From Cadophora sp. MPI-SDFR-AT-0126 (taxonomy: Eukaryota > Ascomycota > Leotiomycetes > Helotiales > Ploettnerulaceae): 64,000 nt of DNA. The position numbers and the translations under genes were made by a program. The stretch's first letter is position 1. Each line of letters begins with the position of its first letter. Positions 10,679-21,595 of this stretch are shown here, piece by piece. The stretch covers positions 248,001 to 312,000 of the forward strand of contig JAGMVK010000001.1 of the NCBI GenBank assembly GCA_020747065.1. The letters are read 5' to 3'. Below the pieces are notes generated by a model that saw only the letters and a program-made list of their open reading frames with translations, made no database searches and was not told the DNA's origin.

Positions 10679-11901
10679 TTATCTCTTTCCAGCTCTCCTA
10701 GCCTTTCCAGGCCTCTGCTTGACAACGCCCTTCATCTTCTTACTCGAGAACCCTCTCAAATCACCGGTGCTCTGCGCGTCACCACTCTTCTTGAAACGCT
10801 TCTTGCCGCCATGGCCATATTTCTCGTCTTTCTTCGCGCGCTTGTTGGGTCCTTGTCGGTCTTTTCTCGATGTCTTGCCAAGTTCCTCCTCCACGCCGAC
10901 ATCAAACATCTCGGGTTCGTTGGTAGCTTCTATATCCGCGCCTTGACGCTCTATTGGGATATTAGTATGGCCATACAAAGTACTACTAGGACATGCTTAC
11001 TTCTCTTGAGAGTCTTGATATTATCCAATGTCTTCTTTCGTTCTTTATCACGCTCTTGCAGCTTCGCGACCTGTACTTGCTTGCCGAACTTCTTCAGATC
11101 TCTCTGCTTCCTAGCCTCCGCGCTGGCTTTCTTGCTGGCTGCTTCATCGATCAATTTTGCCTTGATCTTTGCCATATGTTCATCCGCCTTGACCATCTCT
11201 GCGAAGTAATCCGTAGGCCTGGTGAAAGGCACTCCCTCCGCTTTTAATTGCTTGCGTGCTTCTTGCACGGCAGACAGAGATTGCGCATAAAATGCAAGTT
11301 CGCGATTCAAATCATCCGACACATCTGCAATCTCGACGGGCGCCGAGGTCGTGACAGATTGATGTTCCGAGAAAGGAAGTTTCGAAATGGGTAAAGCAAT
11401 TCGTTTCAAGGCTGCTGTGAGGGCGACTGTGTTGTTGATTGTGAGGCGTTGGTGGGGAATAAGATCCTCTTTCTCCTCGTCTTCCAAGTCCTCAAGGTCC
11501 GACATTGGGATATCCTCGTCGTCCTCCGAATCCGAATCCTCATTGTTCTGATCGTTTTCGCCCGCCGAAGAGTCACTGTCGCTTTCATCGATACCAGCAA
11601 AGTCAATCTGTACAGAATTAGAAGCTATCCTTCAAGGCGCATGCGCAAGACTTGCCTTCATAGGTTGCTCCGCCTCTCCATCACTGCCACTTTCCTCTTC
11701 GCTCAATTCGGCATCTTCATTCTCCTTTTCTTCCTCAATATCCTCCCAATCCTCCTCTGCTGGCTTCTCCCCGCCCTTTTTCGACTTCTCCTTGTTTAGT
11801 TTGTTCGCAAGCTTTTGCTTCTTCTTTAAATGCTGCTTGCCGAAATCGACTCCCTTCTCTGCGGCTAAGGCCATCTTCAGCTTACTTTTCGTTTTCACCA
11901 T
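10679..11901 (-). CDS. EBP2: rRNA-processing protein EBP2, 374 aa
   Basis: Three exons: 11901-11656, 11607-11001, 10950-10679. The N-terminal part is acidic and basic in blocks, with a KKKQKLANKLNKEKSKK stretch, then D/E/S clusters (IDFAGIDESDSDSS). The Ebp2 core follows: TALKRIALPISKLPF, RELAFYAQSLSAVQEARKQL, RPTDYFAEMVKADEHMAKIK. A coiled, Lys/Arg-rich C-terminus (RKDRQGPNKRAKKDEKYG, KMKGVVKQRPGKARR) matches nucleolar localisation. Yeast Ebp2 acts in the nucleolus in 27S pre-rRNA processing and 60S subunit assembly. Intron 1 has a GC donor (AAG|GCAAGT) with branch TTCTAAT and acceptor CAG. Intron 2 has a perfect TACTAAT branch site. The ATG is followed immediately by MVKTKSK, as in relatives. 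Confidence 0.92.
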
Positions 11902-12129
11902 TGTGGCGGTAATGTGGTGTCAGTACAGGATTTTTGAAGAGCTTGTGAGAGCTTTATCCGAAAATAATTTGATCACAGTTATCGATCTGCCCGCACTAGC
12001 TGACCGCCCCACTGTTCAGGTTAGCGTGCATAATGAGAACAAAATGCACAAATTATGCGGAAGAAATCTAGCTTGAGACGTTCAATAAAGTCTCCTCGGT
12101 GCATTGGCTCATGTTTCAATTGCTTGTAT

Positions 12130-14265
12130 CTACATGCCAAAACTCTCTATGGGCTTCAAGACTTTCCAATAAAATTCTTTTTCAATCCCAATCTCCTCGA
12201 AGTCTTCATCAACAAAATAATCTTCTCTACCCTGACTCTCCTCGTCATACTGCCGTGAGGCATCGACCTTTGAGGCAGCTTGGCCTCCCACCAAGCAAAA
12301 GAGCACCGCATCTTTATATGCAACGCCCATTTCAGGAGCAAGTTCCTCCTGCGCAGTCTTCAGAATCGAATCCCACCATTCTTTGGCTCTGGATCCACTT
12401 GGAATCGTCACGTCCCTCAATTCCATTTTCCTTCTCTCGTCCTCGTCTGTAAGAGCAATGATCGGTTCCCAGAAGGCAATCTCAATGAGAATTATTCCAA
12501 GACTGTATATATCGAAGCTTTTTCGAAATCGTGGGAATCTTCCAGAACCTCCTCTGCTCAACCTCCAGCGATGGACATACATGTCAAGATCCCCAATGCC
12601 CTCATTGCCTCGTTCCGAGGGAAACAATCGTCGCTGGTCATCCGGGCGAGAGTACTGCCAGCCTACCAAGAATGGCTGATCAAGATTCAACTCATTCGTT
12701 GTCCGATCTTTGAAGAATATTACGTTATAGCTCGAAATCTTGCGGTGAACCCATCCAGCACACTGGAGTTGGTAAAGGGCAATTGATAGGCTTCGAGCAA
12801 GTCGGAATCTCATTTCTAAATACGGAACCTTGGGGTTGTCGGCCTGATAAGCTTCTCCGAGAAGTTCTCTCAGACTGACAGGCACACTTTTCGGAGACGC
12901 GAATTCCGGGTATTGGTAGACATAACCCACCAAATCATGCGTTGACCCGTCTTCAGTGTGGCCAGAAGCTGTCGTATATCCTAGACAATTTAGGACCCGA
13001 AAGTCTGTGTCAGTGGTGGAAGTTCGAGAAAGCAAGCGGGAAATGTGATCGCGGCGATCCTTAAGATCTTGCTCTGTAAGCTCTGAAGCCATCGATTCGT
13101 GGGCGGTTGGTCGCCACTCCACAAGTGTGAGCTGGCCAGGTTGTTCTGCCGTTGATAAATTTCCCACATTCCCGAGAGCCCCAGTATCATGCACCGCTGG
13201 AAAGTAGACCGCCTTAGATCTCTGAAGTGGGACATACTTCCCCTTTATCCAGCGACCATTATCTTCATGGGTCTCCATGTTCGTAAGCTTTGGCTCCGTA
13301 AGTCCATGAAAACGATCAAACGGGATTTGCATACTACCAGGCGATCCCTCGATCCACACCGACGACTTTGCGAATGGTGTCACTACTGCTGCGGTGTCAT
13401 CCTCCGCCTCACCCTGTTGAGCCTTCTCCACCGTCTCGGTCTTGTTCAAACGCTTCAACCCAACTATGCGCGCAGCTTTCGACTCACTTGTTCCCGCCAT
13501 GGAAAAGAGACTTTCGTCAACGAGAGAACTTGATGCGATAAGCGAGCCATTCTCCAAAAGCTTCAGCAACTCCCCTGCCAGACCGCGGTTCAGACTCGCT
13601 CTTTCCCGTCTAGGGAGAAGGCTTTGTAAGCTATCATTGAACCCGGTGAGCCTAACAAGAATCTCTTCTAAGGCCTTCTTGTCACTCAGTGCCCATCGAC
13701 CCTTGGCCATGATTTTCGTTCGGATCGATATATCCTTGGCTTGTTTTGTTTGTGTAGTTGAAATATTTGACAGCTTCTCTCGAGACGACTGACTCGCGGA
13801 TCTTGCTCCAGGTCCGGAACCATCTTTCTTTACTCTATATTTTCCCGCGATAGACTTCCACTCTTCTAACGATGTGATGATCCTGCCGAGGACCTCTATT
13901 GCAACATGTTGTAGACCAGGGATTTCGAAATCATCATCAACATTGTCTAGAAAATCTGCCCTCTTCTCGGATGTGGTTGTAACATTTTGTGAAGAACGAT
14001 GTCCGTTATCAGTACCACTATCCTCGGGATCGGAACCATCGTCGAGTATCTTTTTGGGTCTCGAGCCGGACCGACCCTCTTTTAGAAGGCCCCAATCCTG
14101 TCCCCACATCCGCAAACGCAGTTCTTCAACTTGGAACTGAATATTTAGAGTGACGGCATCGTCCCCGATGTTCATAGCCGTGGCCAGCGTCCGGTAGGTG
14201 TGAACACATGTTTGGAAGATCGACGCGATAGATGCAACTCCGATTGCGAAAGATACCGGCTCCAT
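12130..14265 (-). CDS. HeLo-domain protein with degenerate protein-kinase-like domain, 711 aa
   Basis: Intronless. The N-terminus (MEPVSFAIGVASIASIFQTC..., then VEELRLRMWGQDWGLL) matches the HeLo / prion-inhibition-and-propagation domain of HET-S and related fungal proteins, in roughly the first 230 residues. A long Ser-rich middle follows. Residues ~450-690 look like a protein kinase fold. LARSLSIALYQLQCAGWVHRKISSYNVIFF sits in the catalytic-loop place and DIYSLGIILIEIAFWEPI matches the F-helix. The HRD aspartate is replaced (HRK), DFG is absent (FLVGWQYS instead) and no glycine loop is obvious, so a pseudokinase is likely. HeLo domains can be membrane-active cell-death effectors in heterokaryon incompatibility; that role here is inference. 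The frame is open upstream to a GTG at 14286, but the ATG at 14265 gives the conserved MEPV start. The gene lies head-to-head with the Sel1/ankyrin gene. Confidence 0.85.
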   Translation of the reverse strand: MEPVSFAIGVASIASIFQTCVHTYRTLATAMNIGDDAVTLNIQFQVEELRLRMWGQDWGLLKEGRSGSRPKKILDDGSDPEDSGTDNGHRSSQNVTTTSEKRADFLDNVDDDFEIPGLQHVAIEVLGRIITSLEEWKSIAGKYRVKKDGSGPGARSASQSSREKLSNISTTQTKQAKDISIRTKIMAKGRWALSDKKALEEILVRLTGFNDSLQSLLPRRERASLNRGLAGELLKLLENGSLIASSSLVDESLFSMAGTSESKAARIVGLKRLNKTETVEKAQQGEAEDDTAAVVTPFAKSSVWIEGSPGSMQIPFDRFHGLTEPKLTNMETHEDNGRWIKGKYVPLQRSKAVYFPAVHDTGALGNVGNLSTAEQPGQLTLVEWRPTAHESMASELTEQDLKDRRDHISRLLSRTSTTDTDFRVLNCLGYTTASGHTEDGSTHDLVGYVYQYPEFASPKSVPVSLRELLGEAYQADNPKVPYLEMRFRLARSLSIALYQLQCAGWVHRKISSYNVIFFKDRTTNELNLDQPFLVGWQYSRPDDQRRLFPSERGNEGIGDLDMYVHRWRLSRGGSGRFPRFRKSFDIYSLGIILIEIAFWEPIIALTDEDERRKMELRDVTIPSGSRAKEWWDSILKTAQEELAPEMGVAYKDAVLFCLVGGQAASKVDASRQYDEESQGREDYFVDEDFEEIGIEKEFYWKVLKPIESFGM

Positions 14266-14634
14266 ATTTGTCTTCGTGATGTTCACTGGTTTTTAAGCAA
14301 AACCTCCCGAAGTGAAAACTTGAAGAGTCAGATAGATATAGTTCCGATCTCCGGCAAGTTGCCCCAATTTTCCTGCAAGTAGATGCCCGTTGATGACTGT
14401 TGGCAACTGCAGACACCCGGCTCGAGGCATTGCGGTGCAGTTCCAGTGGTTGGAAAGAGGCTAAGGGTTTCATGAACCGTGTATTGGGGGCCATGCAGGT
14501 CAGCCATTGCCACATACAAGGGTGGGATTCGATTCGCTTAATCATCGAGACGGTTTGTACTCATCTCAAGCTGCACTTCTGACACTTCACCAACCAGTAT
14601 TTTTATCGTCTCAATCCATTTTTCTTACACCAAA
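14266..14634. promoter_or_regulatory. Shared divergent promoter region
   Basis: Only 369 bp separate the start codons of the HeLo/kinase-like gene and the Sel1/ankyrin gene, so both promoters must lie here and may be co-regulated. No single element is clear enough to assign. Confidence 0.5.
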
Positions 14635-17600
14635 ATGCCTGCGTATTGGGAGAATTATCCAAAGACGCGACACCCGATCGAATTCAGGTTGCTGAAAGAC
14701 TTAGTTAGTGATCGGAGATACCGCCTATGGGTCAACCCTGCTCTTGAACATCCCCAGCAGCTCTCCTTGGACAGAGATGATCCTAAATTGTTCAAGTCAA
14801 TTCCGCGAGACTTCTGTATTTTGACTTCCCCGGGCTATCGTTCGTGGCAGACGAGAAAATCGCAGAAAGAACCGAAACTCGAGATTTTCGACACTGACGT
14901 GGTGGAGATACCAGCGATCGACTTAAAGTCTAAATTTCAGTCTGGCCAGCGCGATCGGAGCGATGCTTCTTACCTAAATAGATACTATCATGAAGGCTTG
15001 ACTCGAGTCAATATTGAGAAGATCTTCAAAGATCGTTTCGGATTGCTCATTCCGCTTAGCTCAGAGAGCTCTTCGGAACATTGGGTCCCAGCAGTTATTC
15101 TTTACACCGTCGAAATTGAGCAAAATGTCTGGCAGGATAGACTTGCGGTGGTGTTCGACGGAAATGTTGGTCTATCTCAGCAATCTATGATGCATAGGAC
15201 CAAAGTATATGGTCAAAATCTCCGACAAAAAGACTTGGGCAAGCTGTATCTCGATCTTTGGAGAGCTAGATGGGCGGAGCGAAAGCAGAAACTTCGATTC
15301 CTCGAGGCGAGAATTGATGACCTAGAGACTGGAGTGAAAGTGGCTTCTATGGGTGATTGTCAAGCCAAAGCTTCCGGTACTCCCGGAGGACGAGGTCGAA
15401 AGCGACGAGCAGTTCTGAGGCGGCTTCGTAATGGCGGAGTATCTTTGGTAATTGATCCTTGCCCAAATATCCGACTGTCGAGCTGATCAAGTCTCAAGAT
15501 CAAACAAAACGATGCTGGTAATGATGCATCAAGTGCAAAAGTCGCAGTAGAAATCACTGCAATTCCAAAGCGTGGAAGATTGAAGCGACGTGAGCGTCGG
15601 AGGAATGGATGTAATCGCAAAGAGTCCAAGTCAGACACCCTTCCGGAGGCTATCACAGATGCATCATCGGGAACCACATCCTCTCGCTTCGAGAGTCTGA
15701 ACTTGAACAGAAGTCAAATTTGGCGTTTCAACAACGGCGAAATTGGACGCGAAAATCAGAACAATAATGTTCCAGTTTCGCTTTTCTTCAGATTCGACCA
15801 ACCGGATGGACCAAAATCGAGAACCTTGGGCCGAAGTACTTCAAAAAGCTCAGAAGGCTCTCAGGCCGTAATTAAAGGAGCTTTCATACCTCAGGTTGAA
15901 GGGATTCCGGAGCTCATTGTTCAGCCCCTTGATGGATCTAGGGGTCTATCAAACCCCAAGTGCTACCACATTGTGTCTTATTGCAACCAGAATGCCGACC
16001 CGACTGGCACAGTTGGGTTTCCTGAGGACCCCTTTATTGACAGGGGTTGGGGCGATATTGACGACGAGGAGATACCTGAACTCAAAGACTACCAGATTCA
16101 TATCGCTGATCTAGTTGATGCAGTAGGTGTGGTTGATACTTATCATTGGCGCGCGAATGTCTTCTTCTCTGTTATAGAGGCAGATCCTCTATCACTCATC
16201 ACTTCCCCCATTTTGACGAGTGGTTCTTCTGTAACAAGCAAAGAACAGGGCCATTATTGGCATAAATTTGCAGGTCTTCTCCACGGCTTCACAAACACTG
16301 ACGAGACACGAGAGTTGCCATACTCTCTTGGATATGGTGTAGACCATAACAATCCTGTTCTTGTTAGTAGGGACAATAGATGGGGATATCTTGACGTCGA
16401 TGCAGTTACCATGAACTCCAAAAGACCCCGCTGGAGAGCGGCTTGGAGGTTCGAGGTTAGCTAAGGCCCTATTTCGTCTGATTCTTCAGGGCTAACTCAA
16501 CACCAAACTTAGCCCCCCATCTCCGACACATGCGAATGCTCACTGAACAAAGTCATGCACGACTTGAATACTTGCAAACGGCTATATAAAGAAGAAGCAA
16601 AAGTCGGTGACGCTGTATGGCGCAGTCGATTTCTCAGCGACGAGGTATGTGTAATAGGATTGATGTTTGACTTTCAGTGTTGACTTCTTTCGTTCTTCTA
16701 GATTTTGTCTGAGCTAGTAGCTTATGCGCATAAACCTTATGAATATCTGCGCGACTTAGAACAAACTCTGCATAAATACTACCCACCATATGTGCCGCCT
16801 GTTGAGAACCAGTCGACCTCTTCCAGCTCTGGCAGTGTCAAAAGCTCATCCGAATCCGATGTAGCAGACATGAAAGATGCATCCCTGAAGAAGCTTGAGG
16901 AGGAACCTGTGTCCAGAATTCCGGGTAGTGAAGAAAGCAGCCAGGATTCAGAAAACCAAAACGTGGGCGTTGAAGTGATTAAAGACTTTCCAGACAATGA
17001 AACGATGGAAAAGGAAGATATCGAGAAGAATAAGCAGCAGTCAAAAAGAGCAGAAAGAACATACGAGTTAGGAATATGCTCCCTCGTGGCACTTGGAGTG
17101 CCCAAAGACATCCGTAAAGGGATCGCGTTGATCAAAATGTCAGCAGAACTCGGATGCTTCAGAGCCCAAGAAACTGCGTCTGCCATAGCTTCGGCTTATG
17201 GCGCAGATCTAGATGTTAGCGACGAGACACTGAGGAGCTGGCTTTCGGAGACGTGCATCAGAGGCTCGAGAATTGCGCTGCATAATCTGCGTACTCTGTT
17301 CCCAGAAAGCTACCAAAAATGTCTATCAGTACGGCAGGACACCCTGGATTTTCGATATCCCGAGATAATTAGTTGCGCGGATGATGTTCTCCCCCATTTC
17401 GACCTCAGCAATTCTAGACGCCTACACAGCCAGATTCAAAACTTGAAAGTGAAAAGGAAGGAAGAAGCTGAGCAGGCTGTTGGGATGGAGTTGGGGATTA
17501 AGGGAGCCGATCTGAATGTGATGGCCAGACTCAGGGAGGAAACCAAGAACGATCCCCCCCAGTATTTCGTATTCGGAAGTCTCCTCCACCTTGCAGCAGC

Positions 17601-19779
17601 TTTTGGCTACAAGGACGCAGTAATTGCTCTCCTGGACTCTGGATTCGACATAAATGCTCACAACACTTTGCCTGCTCTCCGCACTCCTCTCCTTCTTGCC
17701 ATGAGCAGAGGACAGGCAGATATCGCAAAAATCTTGATTACCCGAGGAGCAAACTGTCAACCATTGACGATGTGGGCTTTTGAAGACATGTTCTGTGCAA
17801 CACCCACAGCGATGCACTATCTAGTCAACATCGAGAGCGACAGCAAGATGAAAGATCTCGCTAGACTGCTGGTGAAAAATGGAGCAGATGTGAACTATAA
17901 ATGCGACGTAGAGCACTTGAGGCTTCAGACTCCCACAGAGATTTCCTTCCTGAAGGGCCGATCCGTCACACCACTTCGATGGGCAGTCATCCATCGGAAA
18001 CCTCAAGTCGTCAGGATATTGCTATCCTTAGGAGCGAAATTTGCGTACGAGGAATACTTTCGACCATCTCTACAAGAAAATACTGAGAAGAAGGATCTGC
18101 AACAAGGATGTCTACTTCTTGAAACTCCGTGTACTGACCTCGATATCCTGGAAATGTTCTACGCGCGAGCACGAGTTCCGGGGCTACCGATTGAGTTCTC
18201 TCAAACGCCTCTAGGCCTCCTTGTATCAGAAGACGACGGACCGGAAAGACGGTTACGACTAGGCTTTGGAGACTTTGATAGTATTCGAGAAGCGCTAGAT
18301 CTATGTTTGGAACTGCAGCCGGGATTTGAAGAGGTGCTGATGTGGTCAGTTGTCCGCCATGATCATGTCGACATTGTCAAGTACCTTCTTGAGGAATTAG
18401 GATGGGATATTGAAAGCAAGTGGAAAGGATTGACTAGCTTGCATACGTCCATTCTGTACGGAAGGACGGAATTGGTGCATTATCTCCTCGCTCGAGGAGC
18501 GGACGCAACGGCGAAGACTGAGAGTCGGCAACTTACTTGTTTACATCTGCTCATGCTGCTTCCACGCCATCCACAAGTGGACCAGGAAATTTTCTCCTGT
18601 ATCTCTAAGTCTGGTATCGACATTAACGCCAGAGAAAAGATTGACGGCCTCACAGCCCTTCATCTCGCAGTCCGGAATCAGAAATTGCCGATGGTTAGAC
18701 AACTCCTAGAAATGGGAGCGGATCCCCATATTCCCGTTGCAGATCAACTCTCCATCCTCTCTCAAGGCAAAGGAGGATATCTGGAACGCACGTCAGACCG
18801 CCCGCAGCTTTTCACGGAGAATCTCACGATCCTTGGAGAAGTGCTGTTGCAATACAACCAAGATAACTTCTACGACATGCACTTCGTCGCCGACTTATTA
18901 TTTCTGCTTTTAGACCGTCTACCAGCACCTCTCTCTGAAGAAGATCTCATAGTCGATAAAGGGATTTCGCTGAGCATCCTCCACATCCTTTCCATTTTCC
19001 CTCCACACTCAGGAAGTCCCCATGTTTACCGCCGTGACGCTCCCCAAGGACGTTGGAACGAGCCACCTCCAACCATCCCTCAACCTCCTACCGCTCCAGC
19101 ATCCCTCCTCCAACTCGTCCTTCTCCGCTCCTCACCCTCTGCCATCAACGCCCCCGACTTCCAAGGCGACACACCGCTGCATTATGCCTGTGCGGCACAC
19201 CAAGTCCACCATATCCGAGCCCTCCTCTCAGCAGGCGCCGATCCATCCATCCGCAACAAAACCGGTCTAAATCCCGTCGAAGTAATGGCATGGTCCATCA
19301 TATTCCTCTCCTCAAAGACGTTCCTGTTCCACGAAACCCGCAAGTCGTGGCATCCAGAGATCGATTTCTCCCCAGGCTACAACGGCAAGAAATACAAGCG
19401 CGGCAAACACCCTGCCAGCGACCTATCCATTGCCTTCTCGATATTCGCAGATCTGGGGTTGACGGTCGACGAGCGGCTGAAGAGGTTGATTTTGGCGTGG
19501 GATTTTGCGAGGATGCGTGATGATGAGGATATGTTTAATGGGTCTAAGAGGAGAAAGCTCGAGTTCGTGCCGGTGGAGAGTGCCAGGGGTATTCTGGGGG
19601 ATGAAGATCCTGACAGTCGCGTTGACGAGAATGGGGAGTATGACACGGATTGGGACAAGAAGATGAAGAGGCCGTATACATTGGTTAGTGTTAAAGGAGC
19701 GAGCAAGTGGAGGACTCAGTATGGGACAGAGGAGTGGGCCAGGCAGCAGGAGATCGATTTTGAGAGGCAGGCTTTGTGA
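14635..19779 (+). CDS. Large Sel1/ankyrin-repeat protein with novel N-terminal region, ~1656 aa
   Basis: Best model, all introns in phase 0: 14635-15438, 15499-16455, 16513-16644, 16702-19779. An in-frame TGA at 15484-15486 falls inside a proposed 60-nt intron (GTATCT...CTGAT...CAAG). An alternative donor at 15448 also keeps frame. Without that intron there would be two genes or a readthrough. Residues 1-590 have no family I recognise. They contain a basic RRERRR patch near the intron and an ordered block around KCYHIVSYCNQNADPTG and YHWRANVFFSVIEADPLSLI. A coiled region (LNKVMHDLNTCKRLYKEEAK) follows, then an acidic linker, a Sel1-like repeat (YELGICSLVALGVPKDIRKG, about residues 750-790), and at least nine ankyrin repeats (about 920-1490; TPLLLAMSRGQADIAKILI, TALHLAVRNQKLPMVRQLL, TPLHYACAAHQVHHIRALL). 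It probably acts as an interaction scaffold or receptor. The head-to-head position with the HeLo gene suggests a joint function. Confidence 0.72.
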
Positions 19780-20059
19780 GACTTGGGAGGTAATGCTGAT
19801 TAATGATGAGAATCTGGGATATCTCGAGGGCTTTAATGTGCTTTTGGTAGCAGGTAGAATGCATGTCGGTCATGGTCACAATCACATGCAAAGCAAAGAA
19901 CAAGTAATGTCAATAACTCCTTTCATTTCTATCGAGTCATGTCGAAAGCCTTTCCCAGGCTGACCCGTAGGCGTCGTGCAGAAAACTAGTCATACAAGTG
20001 TCATGGACGCCCTAGCAAATACATTCCCGTGTTCCGGACTAAGGTTGTTACCTAAGCCA

Positions 20060-21293
20060 TCACTCCTCGTCACCTTCAACGGAAACATTCTCCTCTTCAG
20101 ACTCATACTCTACATCAGAGTCATTCTCCAACTCCTCATCAGACTCCTCATCAGACTCCTCATCAGACTCCTCATCAGACTCCTTCTCCGACTCCTCGTC
20201 AAAATCCTGGACAGAATCCTCATCCTCCTTGTCGGAATCCTCATCCTCATCATCAGAATCGTCAACCTCAACAGCGACTCCATGAAGATTGACCAGCTCA
20301 ACCTCAAATGGGAAGCGCTTGTATCGGGCTCTTCCATTGATGATCAAGGTCGATCCCCTAAGCTCACCAGCCCTGACCATTTCTTCCATGGCTTGTGGGT
20401 CAACATGGTCTCGGCGACTCTTGACCCAGATGAGAAAGTCTTCGTCCTCCTCATCATCGGATTCATACGCATCGGTGTAGTCCTCCTCCTCCTCATCATC
20501 AGCATCGGATCCGTATACCTTGGTGTAGTCCTGCTTGACTTTGGGTTTGTACGCATCGGTGTAGTGGTCGTGTGCGCGGAGAGTGACTTTCTTCAGGGTG
20601 GCGATGCTACGAAGCTGATCAAGGAGGAAGGTGGGGCTATCTTCATTCTGGCACCAGGTGATCGTGATCTCAGTAATCGGAGCGGATCCTGGCGTGTCGA
20701 CATGAGCTTGGAGGTATCTGATGAGGCTGCCCATTGCATTTCGGTACCTCTGGCTACCTTCAGGGCTAGAATTGCAGTCAAGGAACTCGAAGGATAGAGT
20801 GTCCACATTTGGGTTGAAGAACGGGTATGCGTCCAGTCCAAGCCAAGGAGCCTTCATGAAGACCGATCTGGCGGCAGGTTCAACCAGCTTTTCGAGGCCG
20901 TAGATGACGAATGGGATCTTGTTTGGAGGGTTGCTGCATCGATAGGTCCAACTACCATCGTCGCTGTTGAAGAGAGCCCGAATGTTGCGAGGCTTGTGGA
21001 GGAATGCTTCTGTGAGAATCATAACTTTCATCTCATTTGGGAGTTTCTCTTCGCCGGCGCCCATGAACTCAAAATTATTTGGACCAAGCTCAACGAGACC
21101 ATCGAGCGAGTCTGGCAAAGTTAGCAACCAGTTGAAGTACATGAAGAGCTGGGGTAGAAAGAATTGAGGTTGAGGATGCGGAACCAAGGCATAAGAGAGA
21201 AATGAACGGAAACCTACAGCCGGGAGTTGAAACCAGATCTCTAGCATCGCTAGCCTCCTTGTTGACAATGTTGTAAGTCGGTGCGTAATCCAT
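20060..21293 (-). CDS. 2EXR-like protein with acidic tandem-repeat tail, 375 aa
   Basis: Two exons: 21293-21218 and 21111-20060, with a 106-nt intron (GTAGGT...CCAG). After a short leader, residues ~35-75 resemble the 2EXR/F-box-like motif common in filamentous ascomycetes (FEFMGAGEEKLPNEMKVMIL, HKPRNIRALF). The centre has a second ordered block (TLSFEFLDC, ITEITITWCQNED). Residues ~255-375 are highly acidic, ending in DSVQDFDEESEKE and four DEES-type repeats from a 12-bp minisatellite, then EENVSVEGDEE. No membrane segment is seen. Function unknown; 2EXR proteins are usually uncharacterised. The family match is weaker than for the gene at 62 kb because the LP-E-R-IW core is altered (LPNEMKVMIL). 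Confidence 0.7.
20131..20190. repeat. 12-bp minisatellite in coding sequence
   Basis: Four perfect tandem copies of ACTCCTCATCAG (20131-20178) plus a degenerate copy. On the minus strand they encode DEES repeats in the acidic tail of the 2EXR-like protein. Copy number is likely variable between strains. Confidence 0.85.
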
Positions 21294-21322
21294 GATGTAA
21301 GAGATCAGGTTGTATGTAGCTT

Positions 21323-21342
21323 TTGATTGATTGATTGATTGA
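21323..21342. repeat. Tetranucleotide repeat (TTGA)5
   Basis: Five perfect TTGA copies lie about 30 bp upstream of the 2EXR-like start codon, so in its 5' leader or core promoter. Confidence 0.8.
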
Positions 21343-21595
21343 CTTTCGAGGTCGTTGGTGATTCGTTGTTTACAGGGTGACACGGTCGCGTCCTCGAGTA
21401 TTTATCATCTTGCAGCGGCGGGGTGGTTGATCTGCCACTCCTCGAGCGGTGAGAGTTTCCTCTTCCTAGTACTAGTGGTAGTGGTAGTGGCCGACAATGA
21501 ACTCGAATGATTGGCCAGAAGAAGGGGTAGGATCACTGATACAGACTCCCCGATAACAGGAATATTCAGCTTTGTTTGTATATATGATAGGGCTT

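Noticed and set aside
19976..20797. Long plus-strand open frame (273 codons) rich in L, I and R
   Set aside because: It is antisense to the 2EXR-like gene. Its hydrophobic repeats (RLLIRLLI-type) are the reverse complement of the DEES minisatellite, and the minus frame has a sensible exon structure.
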